Assembly: GCA_013396915.1 (NCBI GenBank) | Contig: VWZL01000328.1 | Location: 643,141-707,140 of the forward strand | Reading direction: 5' to 3' | Origin: Stercorarius parasiticus | Lineage: Eukaryota > Chordata > Aves > Charadriiformes > Stercorariidae | DNA: 64,000 nt | Shown here: piece by piece, positions 30,061 through 41,788 of the stretch | Layout: each line of letters opens with the position of its first letter | How positions within the stretch are numbered: position 1 is the first letter of the stretch | Translations under genes and position numbers: made by a program | Notes under the pieces: model-generated | The model's input: only the letters and a program-made list of their open reading frames with translations | Databases searched by the model: none | What the model was told of the DNA's origin: nothing

Positions 30061-31556
30061 GTAAAAAGACCTATCCACTGCTGCAATACGGCGAAAAAAG
30101 CAAACACAAAAGAACAATCTTCCCACCAACTTAAAAGTAGAAGAGAAACTGCAGAAACTTTTCATGAAGAGTGACCCAGAGACAGACAGTAACTTTCCTC
30201 CACCAGTGATACTTCATTGTTACCAAAAGCTTAAGCTTTCTAAACCAGGCATTTAAGATGGAAAAGATGAGAAACTTTCATCACTGATACAAAACTTACT
30301 AAGAGGCATGCTGTAATAACATCAATAACTCTGTAACCGGGGACTACTCATTTGCTACATGTAACTTACTACTTCAGCGGAGGCCAGCATTCTGAGAAAT
30401 TCTGATTTACGTTCAAGAAATTGCTATTTCTGCACAGCCCGTTATGAGGAACTATGCCCAATGAAAACTCCCATACTAGAGCAGCAGCACAGAGCACTCC
30501 TGCCGTGCAGCCAGAGTGGAGCTCGCAGCGTGCTCAGAAGAGCGGCACATGATCCCTCACGCTCCTCCAAGGCTCCATTGCAGAAATACCATCCTCTCCC
30601 ACACCGGCAGGCCCTCTGCCTGTACACTTCCAGTGGCTTTACTCTCACCTTCCACACCCCAACAGTTACATCCACAGTTTTATAATTCTCCATAATGCAT
30701 CCTCTTGACTCTGTACACTCATCATTTTGCAGCCTTGAGAAACCACGTTATCCTACCCTCACTGTATGTCAAAACACCACATTCATTTATTTTTACGCTT
30801 CTGTCTTCACGACTTGCTCCCTTCATCCCCACATATTCCCTCCCTATCCCAAAAGGGAGTTCATTTATCCCTTTTTTCATGGTACAGTTCAGTGCAGATG
30901 CACTCTATCTGCCAAAATATATGAGTTACATAAACTGAAATAGAATAATTAAGCAAGCAAATTACACACATTTCAACACATGTATGCCATCTACATACGC
31001 TATGTATAAATTATGCTTTCAGGCTTGTAATCTTACAATTTTTTCTCCCTCCTTATCTGTTCATTCCTCTTTTTGACTCTGTTTCAAGCTTACTCTTTGT
31101 GGCAAGAGCACAATCTTTATTAGCCTGTGCCAACACATGTACAATAATGGTGATCAATATCTAGTAATGAAAATGTCCTAAGACCTTCCACTAAAGGATT
31201 CTTAGCTGCCTGTGAGACGTCAATTTAAGCAGCCATCAGTATGCCACCATTTTACTTGCAATAAGCGTTCATTTGGGGTCTAGGTTTGTTGCTTAACTTT
31301 CTTTCCTAATGCCTTATGAATTAATCTTACGGCTAATTTTGATTTCTTGTTTTCTCTGGATTTCCAATGAATATAAAATATAGGATTTCAACCTCAAGAT
31401 TTTAGCAAGACTTAAAGTAGAGTTTAATTTGCCATGTTCAAACACTCTGACTAAATGAGTAAAAAAGTTTCTGCCAAAAAAAATAATTGCAGCATTACAC
31501 AGATAGTCTTGATCTCAGAGCTATGGAAAACACATGCATTTCAAATTAAGCAATAC

Positions 31557-31692
31557 CTTTAGGTGGATGAAGCTTGTGACCTGTTTTCTCACACCATCCC
31601 ACAGGATGAATGTCTGAAGAATCAGCGTTCACCCAGAAATCGTAACAATCTGGGTAACCATCAAAATGGAGTCGTATTCTGTAGCCACAAAC
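31557..31692 (-). CDS. L3MBTL3: L3MBTL3 exon, MBT repeat 1 end (residues 266-311)
   Basis: Acceptor CTTTTAG and donor gtattg bound 136 bases: 45 codons plus G. It encodes VCGYRIRLHFDGYPDCYDFW and then the repeat's conserved ending with DIHPVGWCEKTGHKLHPP. Tyr278 stands where MBT2 and MBT3 have the cage Trp, so the MBT1 pocket is incomplete, as known for the family. The closing I-H-P-V-G-W-C motif is intact. Confidence 0.96.
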
Positions 31693-33343
31693 CTAAAAGC
31701 AAGAATGTATAACATACCACACTATGTTTTAAGATGTTTGCCCTACATATAACAGCTTCTTCTGTTCAGTATTACATATATTAACAGTGTGCTTTCAGTC
31801 AGCCTTTTACTTCTGCCCAAGCCTCCACTCGAGGAATAAATTCATTTGATAAAAAGGAAAGAATAAAAAAGCAAAGCTATTTTCAATGTGAGTGCCTCTT
31901 CTTCTGGTGAAAAGAATTAAATAAAAGCTGGATATTGCCATTAGTGTTCAAAAACTTGAAAACTGTTCAAGCCAATGTCAGAATAAAACAGAAACCACAG
32001 AGAAGAGCATGAATACATCTGATACAATCACGGAGAAAGAGCAGATAGTGATGCTCTCAAGCTATCCCGATTAATCAATATGCAAGAGAGCACTCAAGAA
32101 TAACTACATTCAACAGGCTCTCCAGAGAGATACTGAGAACTGTTGTTAAAGATGAAAAGTCAGCAGAGGCATCCTCCAGAACTTCATTATTCCATAAAGT
32201 AATAAGTTAACCACCGAGAGGAAGAGAAAAACAAGACATACAATTTCTCTTTGTACAAAAGTTCTCCACACCTTCCTGAGTGTCAAATGCCATAACTTTC
32301 CTGCAGTCATCAGTAAAAGTCTCTTGACATCAAGGTCACCCTATTTTATATTTAATTTATACTGACAGAACTTTCAGTTTGCCATCTCGGAATTCTGTGG
32401 CAAGTCATCCTGGAGTAAAACATGACCCATTGCTTAGTGATGAGCACAAGGTACACAGGAAATACTCAACCACAGACACACCATTCACAAGAAAATGGAA
32501 GAGATATCCACAGAAATTAAGAGATCCAGACATGGGAAAATAAAAGCCTAGGCTATAAAAATATAAACTGCAAGATTACAGCTGCTTAGAATAACAGTGA
32601 TACAGAGAAGAGTACCTACCCTATTCCTGTTTCCCCATTTTAATTCACAAAACAAAACCAAAAAAGGATCCTTGTTAAAACTACATAAAAACTAATGTAA
32701 GATATGTTTGAAAGACATAAAAAAATGTCAATGAGAAATAGGTTCTCATTTGTATTATTAAAAGTGAAGAAACCACTAATCAAAAAAATTACTTTACTGC
32801 AGCAAAAAGACAAACTGAGTTTCTATGTTACACTAATTTGTAGAAGTTGCCAATACAGGCAATTTCTGAGGCCATGAGCCTGAAAAAGTTGTAGCACAAT
32901 TGCAACACAGTGTTAGCTATTTGTATCAGTGGATTGAGCAACTGTAAATACTATCAAACCTCTATAAAACCACTATTAATTAGTTGTCATGCTAATGCTT
33001 TTTCTTATTATTTTTTCTTTAAAATACGAACTACAGGATTACAGAAAAAAAACATACATCATCCAACTATCATAATACATTTTCTCTCGCTGCATACAGT
33101 AAATGTATGTAAACAGTCACCGCTGCATGGTACTGGACCATGGACAGTCATACGTGGATATATGTGGATAGTCATGACGTGTTTGTCAGGCAGATTCAAC
33201 ACAGTGTCATTAATTTAAAAGCTATCTTCCTACATACAGTTTCTGTCTGCCTGCTAGGGAAGAGCAAGCACTCTCAGCTGCTGCTGTTTCAGGTCAGTCT
33301 CTCCCATAATCCCGCACGACGGCTGCTCGCAGCCTCTACTTAC
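31693..33343 (-). other. Intron of L3MBTL3
   Basis: About 1.65 kb of AT-rich intron. No gene, RNA or mobile element was recognised. Confidence 0.6.
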
Positions 33344-33448
33344 CTCAGCCACTGTGAGAACACAGTATATCGACTGGTGCTCGGGATCCACGCCCTCCAG
33401 CTTCATCCCTACTTTGAATCCATTTTTGTTGTATGGGAAAGATTGATA
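33344..33448 (-). CDS. L3MBTL3: L3MBTL3 exon, MBT repeat 1 core (residues 231-265)
   Basis: Acceptor TGCATTGCAG and donor gtaagt bound exactly 35 codons. The product begins YQSFPYNKNGFKVGMKLEG, continues VDPEHQSIYCVLTVAE, and differs from human at only two or three positions. It contains the G-F-x-V-G-M-K-L-E signature of MBT repeats. At the positions that form the methyl-lysine cage in MBT2, this repeat has Asp251 but His254 in place of Asn, consistent with MBT1 being a non-binding repeat. Phase 0 at both ends. Confidence 0.96.
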
Positions 33449-36400
33449 CTGCAATGCAAAAGAACAGTTTCAATTCTTCTGAAAGCATACCAGAGAAAGA
33501 CAGAATATCTTTATAAGGAAAAGACCAATGATTATTTATTACTCATGCTTCTGAAACAACTAATAAATTGCTTTAAAATAAGTTTTGCATTTTTAAAAAT
33601 ATACTGCAGAAAAGGAGAAATTGATGATTGTTCGAAAAACACATTGATACTAGAATGACTTAAAATTGAGAGTACTTAAGAAATTTATAAAGAACTAGCA
33701 AAAAACTTATCCAAGGGAAAGAAGATGGCATAATTTGCCCTCAACATTTTTCAGTAATTGTCAATAAAACACTTTAACAATGTAATTATTTTTTTATTTT
33801 TCATCCTGTACAGTGACACTGTGACCTTGTGGTCATCATTCCTACAACAATCACAACAATGATGCTCTGTTTTGCCTTTTAATTTCCACATCTCAGGCAA
33901 TCTAAGATGAACTGCAAAGCAGAAATACAAAACATTGTTTATATATAGGGATGGTCTCTTTGATGACATCTTCTCCTTTCTGTGTCAGGTCTCAACTAGC
34001 TCATTTTCCAGGAATATTTTTGCATCACAGGAACATGACTACCCTTGCATCACATTTGAATAATAAACCCAGGAGAAAAAAAGTGCAGTACATGGCACAA
34101 GAGCAGGAATATGCAATCAAGGAGAAGGGAAGTTTGAGTCAGCCTAAAGCGGCCAGCTAACAGATGCCTAACCACGGCTCTTAGTCCCTGTCTAAAAATA
34201 GGTTAGATCATTTTGTAGACCTCAGCTAAGGGATCAGAGTATCTCACTGCAGCACATGCATTGGAAAAGTTTTTTAATCCTAACGTCACCACACTTAACA
34301 TTTTTGTTATCAATGGAAGTTTAATGAAGTTACACTGTGCATAATTCTGGATACTTCCTCAAGAGGAATGTAAAAGCAGAGCTTTTTTTTTTTAAATCAA
34401 TAAACCATAAATTCTAAAGACTTGCAGTTAATGCCATCTATGTCATAAATACCTTACAGGTAAAAAACCTCAGTGGAAAACTGAAATGCCAGAAATACTG
34501 ACACACTGGCGACACTGACACAGTGGCCAAAAATATAACTGAGATTTTGCAAAACCAAGCACAAGTAAAATTACAAAGAAAGGAAACAATTAAAAACTCA
34601 TAGATCTGTTTATTCTTTCATTATTACAATAAATATTACTGTACAAACAGTACAAAATTCTATAAGCAATACACTAAAAATTAGGCTATTATCACACAGG
34701 TATTTCCTGAAATTGAAGACCTGAATTATTCACTATTCTTTCCATTGTCAAATGTAAAATTTCTAAGGCAACACAATCTTTAGTTTGGTTTCTGTTACAG
34801 CAAAATAACAGGCAACTTCTAAAAGACTGATAACTTTAATACTACTTAACAGATTTCAATTTTGTGCATTATTCCCAATACATCACCTAATGTAAAGATA
34901 TGAAAAACTTAGTAATCACACATTATTTTTACAACAAACATTTAAAGATACTTTCTTAAGGAGAGATAAAAGAACAAAATAAAAGGGAAGGTAAAAGGAG
35001 TCAGCAGATGAGCTGATGGCAGAGTGAGAATTAGAAATGCTTACGTATGGTGCAAGAACATACACAAAACCTCAACGACTGCATCAGGGGAGCTGGATAT
35101 TGAAAAATACAGCATTCAAGGGTCAATAATTTTGTTTTACTGGAGCAATAACAGCTTGTCCATCACAGCCTAGAAATGACTCTTAAGATATAAGTAGTGC
35201 CGAGGACTCTCCATTATCTTGACCATTCCTAACTAAGGGTACAAAAAGCCACCATGACAAGTACTGCTTCTGAACCAGAAAAGTAAGAGAAAAAAGAGTA
35301 ATTCTCGCAACCCAAATGGAAATTAAGGATTCCAAATCAGTGGTGACACTTTGTGGCTTTTTTTTAACCTTACTGTTCCTGTGGCTTGCTTGTCCATCTG
35401 TAAAATGAAGAAAATACTACCTGGCCACTTCTGAGTGCTATTGGGAATTCTGCCTCCACTACAGGCTTTAAATATTGCACACTAAATAAAACCCCACAGC
35501 TACCCAGGGGCTAAAGACTTTAAAAGAAAATATTAAATAAGATGCACTGAATGAGAAACGTACACTGTGGAGAGAAATAAAGGAAACAGTATCATCATGT
35601 AACTCCAGACTACCACCACGTGCAGTCCCCAGAAAGGCTGGTATAAGCCTGTGTGCCACATAAGCATTTATAATGGAACCTGAGACAGGCAGTGCAATGC
35701 TCTGTAAATCTACCTTCCAGATAGAAGTAATACTTAACTGGATTTTTTTCTTGTCAATTTTTCAATGAGTGTACAGCACAGGGGAATATAACGAAGGATA
35801 GTCAGGTAACTGTTGTTCTTGCACCTACAAATCTATGGATTGTCTACATTGCAATCCCAGTTCTTTACTTTTGTACCTCAGTAATGAAGTATAAAGCAAA
35901 GAGAAAGAAATGGATGCAAGAAACAGACTACAAGTAAGAAAAAAATTATCAAAAAATAATACCGGCTACACATAGCAGAAGTACAGCAGCTGAGACGTTC
36001 ACGTTTTGCCAGGTTTTGCAAGAGAAGAGAACAGCGTGGAAGCTTTGTGGATTTGCATACAGAGCTCTCTTCCAAGCAAGAGAGACAGCACTAGAGAAAG
36101 CACTGAAATGACAAATGACAAAGACTACCATAGCAGGCAAAGGACAAGCAAGAGATGATGATGCAACATCTGATCAGATGACAGGCAAATGACAAAGACT
36201 GCCGTAGCAGGCAAAGGACAAGCAAGAGATGATGATGTGACATCCAATCAGATGACAGGCAAAATAGGAACAAGCCAAACTAGTATCTGATGTAGTAAAA
36301 CAATATGTCAGCAGGAGCTGCAAAAAGACAGGTAATGTAATCAACGCAACAAGCCAAAAGATGACCTTCGTACCATCTATCTAAAGATATTTAAAGAGAA

Positions 36401-36741
36401 TGATATGTCATGAAAAAATGAGGGAATGTATCAGATTTTTAGCTTCAGAGATTAGAAGGAAAGGCTAGAACTTGCAAATTCTAGAAAAGCATCTGCTTTC
36501 TGTAGTCTCAGTTGACAGAATTCATCTACAACTACATAATTCTTTGAAAAAGCAGAGAAAGATAACTAATCTCACATGTTCTGACTATCTTGGTGATTGC
36601 TGATGGATAGCATTATTTTAATCAGGTAGATTTTCTGACAGAGAGGTGTAAAATCTTCAAGTTAATTTTTTTTTTTAATTGATTTCCTAAAAATCTCATA
36701 ATCTTAGGTGGTTGACTGATTTCAAGTTCAGAAGGTCATAC
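33449..36741 (-). other. Intron of L3MBTL3
   Basis: AT-rich intron with a 74-bp tandem duplication at 36112-36259, listed separately. No other feature was recognised. Confidence 0.6.
36112..36259. repeat. Two tandem copies of a 74-bp unit
   Basis: Two head-to-tail copies, 36112-36185 and 36186-36259, each start CAAATGACAAAGACT, share GCAAAGGACAAGCAAGAGAT and end with CAGATGACAGG. They differ at only a few bases, and a trace of a third copy may begin at 36260. The near identity points to a recent duplication. Both copies are open in one minus-strand frame, but the product is low-complexity and has no recognisable family. Confidence 0.9.
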
Positions 36742-36833
36742 CTCTTTAAAAAGCTTAGTAGGTACTGCAACAGCCTTTTCTTCCTCCAGATAGGATGCCC
36801 AACACCATACTTGCCTTCCTTTAGATGGTACAG
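36742..36833 (-). CDS. L3MBTL3: L3MBTL3 exon, start of MBT repeat 1 (residues 200-230)
   Basis: Acceptor TCTTTACAG and donor gtatgacc bound 92 bases: two bases plus 30 codons. It encodes the N-terminal arm of MBT1 with WCWASYLEEEKAVAVP followed by TKLFKE, nearly identical to human L3MBTL3. The W-x-x-Y-L and E-E-x-K-A pattern is the usual entry into an MBT repeat. Ends in phase 0. Confidence 0.95.
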
Positions 36834-39131
36834 CTGTAAAGAAGCACACAATAGCAAAAGAATTCTGTAACTGTTAACTTCTCAAGAAATAAAAAACATA
36901 ACACTTTGAAGCTTACAATATACCTATCTCAAATCTACATTTTATTAAATGTATTCATGGTGTTTCTCAAGACTTATTTCAGGAAAAGAAGTAGTTCTGT
37001 AGGTTTAACAGCTCCAGGAACATGAAGGTTCCTGGTTTGTATAGAAGGGTTTCCAGCAGTTCAAATCTTGATTAGCAACAAGAAAAAGCTCTTTCAGGTG
37101 ACAAGAACGACTTATGAAGTCTTGCACCCTCTCCCTTTTCCCTTATTGCTCGTAAGAAGCATTAAGATATATATTTGCAGATGTGTAAAATGATCAGTTC
37201 AAATCACAAAGTACCTCAAAATTTTAAATATTTTTTCCCCAAGAATTTCTGTTCCTGGAAAGCCTTTTCAACTGGATAACTGTGATTTAAAAAAAAAAAA
37301 AGTCACGAGTGCTGAAATACTTCATTCTTTGACAGTATTCAAAATGTTTCTAACCTATTCCATCACTTTGTAGTTTGATGTTTTTGGGTGGAGATGCAGT
37401 GATTTAACAGTAATTTCTCCAAGCCATCAGAACTGTCACCAGTGCTTTTTTCATGTCATCAGAATATGACAGAACCCTCCAGTTTCAGGTTTGCTCATAT
37501 AGTACGAATACATGCATACACTTGCATAGTAATTGTAATATTGGCTACAGTCCATCTTAATATTGGCTACAGTCACACCAGTGAGTAACAGTTTTTAGGC
37601 CTTGAAAATGAGGCACTAACTGCACTAGAAAAAGCCAGGAACTTCAAAAACAGATGGCTTGTGGGGCTGGCCACGTATGTATCTACTTTCATACACCTCC
37701 ACTGTGCTCTACTGATCTTTACCTAAAATGCCGCCTCTGCACATGCAGCTTAACATTTCAGACCACAAGCTCGTGCTGCCAGAAGGATTCCTCACACTCC
37801 ACAGCATGATTCTGGCCTGACCCTGACTGTGGGCTACTCGCAAGAGAAATAAGTCCCTTAAGTAACAGTCTGGCTAAGCGTTGCCATGATTAAAACATGA
37901 ACCATAACAATAATGATGCCAAACTCTCCTGAAGAAAGCTGATAACGTAACCAAAAGATAACACATTTCAGAATCACAGCAATCGCTCAACCCTATTAAA
38001 GCACATTCATTTTATTTGTGATTTATCCAGTTTTTATCTATTCCATTTAAGAGATGTGTTGCTCAGTACAATATGCTTGGTTCTGAATATAAATTGGTCT
38101 TTTACATTAAGTCTCTTGTGCTGACTGACATTTTCCCCAAACAAAAAAAAAAAAACGAGAAGAAATCGGCACAGATCATTCTGTCAATGGACAGCAGTGA
38201 TCTCCACAGAGCATCAGCTTTGTGCTTGTATCTCATACACTTCTTATCACCTCAGCTTTGGAAACAACTGTTGAAATAATATTTATATTTCAGGAGTAAT
38301 TCCATCTCAGGAGGGGGATCTTCCATAACTTTTATGTGTTGCATCTTTAATCAGTATTTCATCTTCCTTGTGTGCAGCAGAGCTACTTGGAGCTCTGTGC
38401 TGATTAGTGGCCTAGCAACTTCTGCTAATGGTTCCCATTCTACCATAAGAAACACCTTGGAGGGCAAGATGCAGGTTTGTGCTTAGCGTACCGCTGAGGT
38501 ATAATAGCTGCTGATTCTCCGGTTCTTCCTAAAAGTATCTCTCATACAAATAGCTTAAAAAAACAGTACTCATTTAAAAAAATGTTTTATTATGCTGCTT
38601 GATGCTGTGTCTGTCCCTTTGGACTGATTACAGCAATTATTCCTGAACAGTTCCACAAACGTGTTTATTTCCAGCACATACTGTAGATACAGAATTGATC
38701 CCCAAGGAAACAAAAGTAAACTTTCACTTCTGCTTAATGCGTGTCTTTCAACATCTAGGAACTCAATGGGCCTGATTCCCTTTAATACCGGCACTCTTTA
38801 GAGGGATGAAAAACACAGCTAAAATGCGCACCAATTACATTTACACTCGCTATATCCTCCTCCACGCTGACAGAGGTATATGAACTGTAGAAGGTAATCA
38901 GTCTCATACTGATGGGGTTTTTTTCCCAGTTTTCACTTGGCTCTCTCAGTTCCTCAAGCCTTAAAACTTAATTACTATAAATAACACTGGCACTCTTTTT
39001 TTACAGAACTGACAAAAATGTATTCGATAGGGAATACAAATTCAGTGAAACAATGCTGGCAATTCGCAGTAAGAGATGGGTATCACCTAAATAACTGATA
39101 GTTGAGATTTGTGTTTCATAAACTAACTTAC
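36834..39131 (-). other. Intron of L3MBTL3
   Basis: AT-rich intron. A 17-base direct repeat (TAATATTGGCTACAGTC) occurs twice, at 37536-37552 and 37558-37574. No gene or mobile element was recognised. Confidence 0.6.
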
Positions 39132-39216
39132 TTTGTTTCAAAACTGTTATTTCCCCTTTTCTTTTTCTCCGGGTTCTTTGTGAGACTCTCAAGATCCTTC
39201 CTTCAGGTTTGTCCTC
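39132..39216 (-). CDS. L3MBTL3: L3MBTL3 exon, basic nuclear-localisation cluster (residues 172-200)
   Basis: Acceptor TTTAATTTAG and consensus donor gtaagt bound 85 bases: 28 codons plus one base. The product includes EGRILRVSQRTRRKRKGE. The human counterpart is DGRILRGSQRARRKRRGD, so the run RTRRKRK (185-191) is a conserved, likely nuclear-localisation signal directly before the first MBT repeat. The final A pairs with CT of the next exon to give Thr200. Confidence 0.93.
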
Positions 39217-40497
39217 CTAAATTAAAAGAGCACAATAATCTCATTAGTTCAGAAGTCTAATACAGTAAAAACAGGAGACACCCAAGGTTTAACAGTGACT
39301 TCATTTAAACGGCTGCTGATGTAACTCTCCGCTATCTCAAACAAACCTGCGGATGTCTAATAAAAACAAAGCTAGCCATCAGTGACAAATCACAGCAAAT
39401 AGAGTGAAAATGACAGACGGAAGGACTCTCAACAGCCAGCACTCAGCCAGCCAGCCTTGTCTAAACCAGATCACAAAGCCTTCAGCAGGCCTGGCTGAGC
39501 CAGAGATAAACAGCAATATCTTTTGATACATTCGTGCTTCCAAAATAATTTACAGGAAAACCTCTCACAGCTTTAGTCTGCTTTTTACAAGTGTACAATT
39601 GCTTTACTAAATACAAAAGGGCACTGATCCTTTTTATTTATTTCATTGTTTGTGTGTTAACAGTTTTGCTAGCACCTGAACACATGAACAGAGTAAGTAC
39701 TCATTTGGGAAGGCAGATGCATGGAGGCAAAGAAGGTGTCCCCTGACTTCTGCCTAAGATACTGCTGTACAGAGAGCTACAAATTCCCTTCTGACAGCTC
39801 TAGTGTCTTCAGCCTTTTGACAATTAGTTGCAGTGCTCTCCCGTTCTCCCTCAAAACTGTGCTCCTCCCAGCAGTGCCAGAGATACTGAGAGGAAAATAA
39901 ATGTTACAGGTAAATGAACATGAGGGGAAGGTACTGTGGTAAGTTTATTCTAAAATGAAGAATAAATCCAAAAGGAAAAAAAATAAAAACAAAAGGTGCT
40001 CCAAAGCACATTACACCACCATACAAAACAAAACCAAATCTTTAGCTATGATTTTCTAAGGCAAATTATATGGAAAAAATCAAATGTATTCTCTTCTTAA
40101 CTGTAATGTAGCTTTCTTTGTAAATAAATTATTGGTCTATAGTCATTTATTCATGTGCAGAGTAACAAAGTAACAGGTGTTGGGAAATATGTACTCCTAT
40201 TTTTCTATGCTGAAGACATAGCAAGTCTAGGTTAGTATCATATTTCCTTTAAATTCTTTTTGTTCTGTTCTTAAAAAAGGAGGGAAAAGAGATAAAAAAC
40301 AGCTCCTATCAGTTCATTGGCAATAGTTACATATTATTGGCATAATTAAATTGGCAAGTGAACCAACTACTTATTGTGGCTCTGACAGAATGATGCCGCC
40401 ACTTCTCTTTGTAGACTGATGAAGTTACTGACATCGCAATATAATGCAAAACTCCCACTGAAATACTTGCAGAAATGGGTTCATGATGCATACTAAC
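39217..40497 (-). other. Intron of L3MBTL3
   Basis: About 1.3 kb of intron. A slightly GC-richer stretch lies at 39.4-39.9 kb. No feature was recognised. Confidence 0.6.
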
Positions 40498-40636
40498 AGT
40501 TTCATCGGTATTCTCTTTCTTCTCCCCATTATCCCTGGACTCTTCTTTGAGAGGTAACTTTGTTTTTCGTTTCCGAATGCCTTTGGAATCATCTTCCCCA
40601 TTGCATTCCATGCTGGGCTTTTCTTCCTTTGGTTCT
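40498..40636 (-). CDS. L3MBTL3: L3MBTL3 exon, charged linker (residues 125-171)
   Basis: Acceptor CTCGTAATAG; 139 bases = one base completing Lys125 plus 46 codons. The product is a highly charged linker: an acidic stretch (ECNGEDDSK), a basic cluster (RKRKTK, 146-151) and another acidic stretch (KENTDET). This matches the Glu/Lys-rich linker of the human protein in character and position, but is less conserved residue by residue than the domains. The donor is the non-consensus gttagt after Asp-Glu-Thr. The other nearby option (gtatgc, five bases on) would leave the wrong phase for the next exon. Confidence 0.85.
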
Positions 40637-41628
40637 CTATTACGAGAGTAACAGAATGACACAAAGCCAAATTTCTTTCACTTCTCGTATTCATAGAACA
40701 AGTAAAAAGTGAGTAAACCTGAAGGTCAAGTGTTTGTAGGTCCCAGGGTGTTATACTAAATATATTCTTAGAACTACTACTGAAAATTACATCTGCCAAA
40801 AGAATTAATCAGAAATACACACAATAGCAACTGTAAAAGGAAAGCTGCCAGCTAATGCTGAACAAGTTCTGCATGTCTTAAACAGTGTGTCTTTTCCTGT
40901 GTACCATCAAGTCTCACGGAGAAGTAAACTGTGAAACGTTTAGGACCACAGGGCAGTTTACAGAAAGGAAGGCAATGTTAAGACTGACAAATCCAATTGG
41001 AGAAAGCTGGTATGTGATCGCACAAATTGCTAAACAAGCAATCAGAACAGACAAATTTTAGCTAAAAATGAAGACGCACAAAATCACAGATGTTAAAAAC
41101 TACCGTAATGCCGTAACAGGCAATACAGAATGGATATACCAACACAAACCTTCTTTTATGATGAGATGAACTGCACTAGCTGAAAGAAAAGGAACTGAGA
41201 AACTGCAGTATGCTCGTGTTTTCACTCGCTGTCAGCCATAACAGTTTTTGCACTTAATTAATTTAGCTTACCACACCAACCATCTCATTACTGATTATCT
41301 CAATTCCAATGATTATGAAATAGGGTGGGAGTCTGACACTGATTCATGCATCCCATAGACTGTTTTACCGCTTGCATCTGACAGCAGAACACAGCGCACT
41401 CTGAGCAAAAAAGATCGCTTTCAGCATCAGCATTAGACAAACCCAAATGTTGTTAGTGCATTTACATGAAAAATGGTGAAAGGACAGTGAAGAACTGATG
41501 GAGACTCACCGAAACACAACTGCTTAATATCTCCCTTTGTCCCACCATTAACGTTTTATCCCACCACTTCTATCTCATGCTGCGTTTATGCCAAGTTCTT
41601 TGTTTCTATGCTTTATAACAACACCTAC
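40637..41628 (-). other. Intron of L3MBTL3
   Basis: About 1 kb of AT-rich intron. No gene, repeat or RNA was recognised. Confidence 0.6.
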
Positions 41629-41788
41629 TTGTTTTTTACTTGCTGGGCACATTTCTGGCTGCAAAATTTCCCTTCAGGAACAAATTCTTCTATGGTACCA
41701 TAGCGATAACAGTTTTCACAGAAAACAAGTCCATCCATTTTTGCATTTTCCTTCAACCTTGTGGAGATCCCTGTCTTTTCTGAAAAGG
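41629..41788 (-). CDS. L3MBTL3: L3MBTL3 exon, FCS-type Cys4 zinc finger (residues 72-125)
   Basis: Acceptor TTGTTCAG and donor gtaggt bound 160 bases: CC, 52 codons, AA. It encodes FSEKTG near its start and then the FCS-type finger: FCENC (Cys95, Cys98), a 15-residue loop, and FCSQKC (Cys114, Cys118). FCS fingers in Polycomb-group and MBT proteins are small zinc modules implicated in nucleic-acid or protein contacts. All four Cys are present. A second GT, 11 bases upstream of the chosen donor (CAA|gtaaaa), would break the frame with the next exon, so the downstream donor is preferred. Joined to the previous exon, codon 72 reads Ala, as in the short human isoform. Confidence 0.95.

Larger units (their letters stand above)
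27856..31556 (-). other. Intron of L3MBTL3 with an LTR insertion
   Basis: This intron contains the probable solo LTR at about 29618-30060 and an unassigned C/T-rich, GC-richer block at about 28630-29030. The rest is AT-rich, with no other feature recognised. Confidence 0.6.

Noticed and set aside
33140..33658. 172-codon plus-strand ORF
   Set aside because: It is the antisense shadow of the conserved MBT1 exon at 33344-33448 plus flanking intron. It has no family signature, and the opposite strand has a clear coding explanation.
36112..36259. CRISPR-like or box C/D snoRNA-like unit in the 74-bp repeat
   Set aside because: Only two adjacent copies with no spacers, and the ATGATGA/CTGA words lack the terminal stem and spacing of a C/D snoRNA. 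A plain tandem duplication explains it.
37536..37574. 17-base direct repeat of TAATATTGGCTACAGTC
   Set aside because: Real, but short and isolated. A small local duplication with no further structure.
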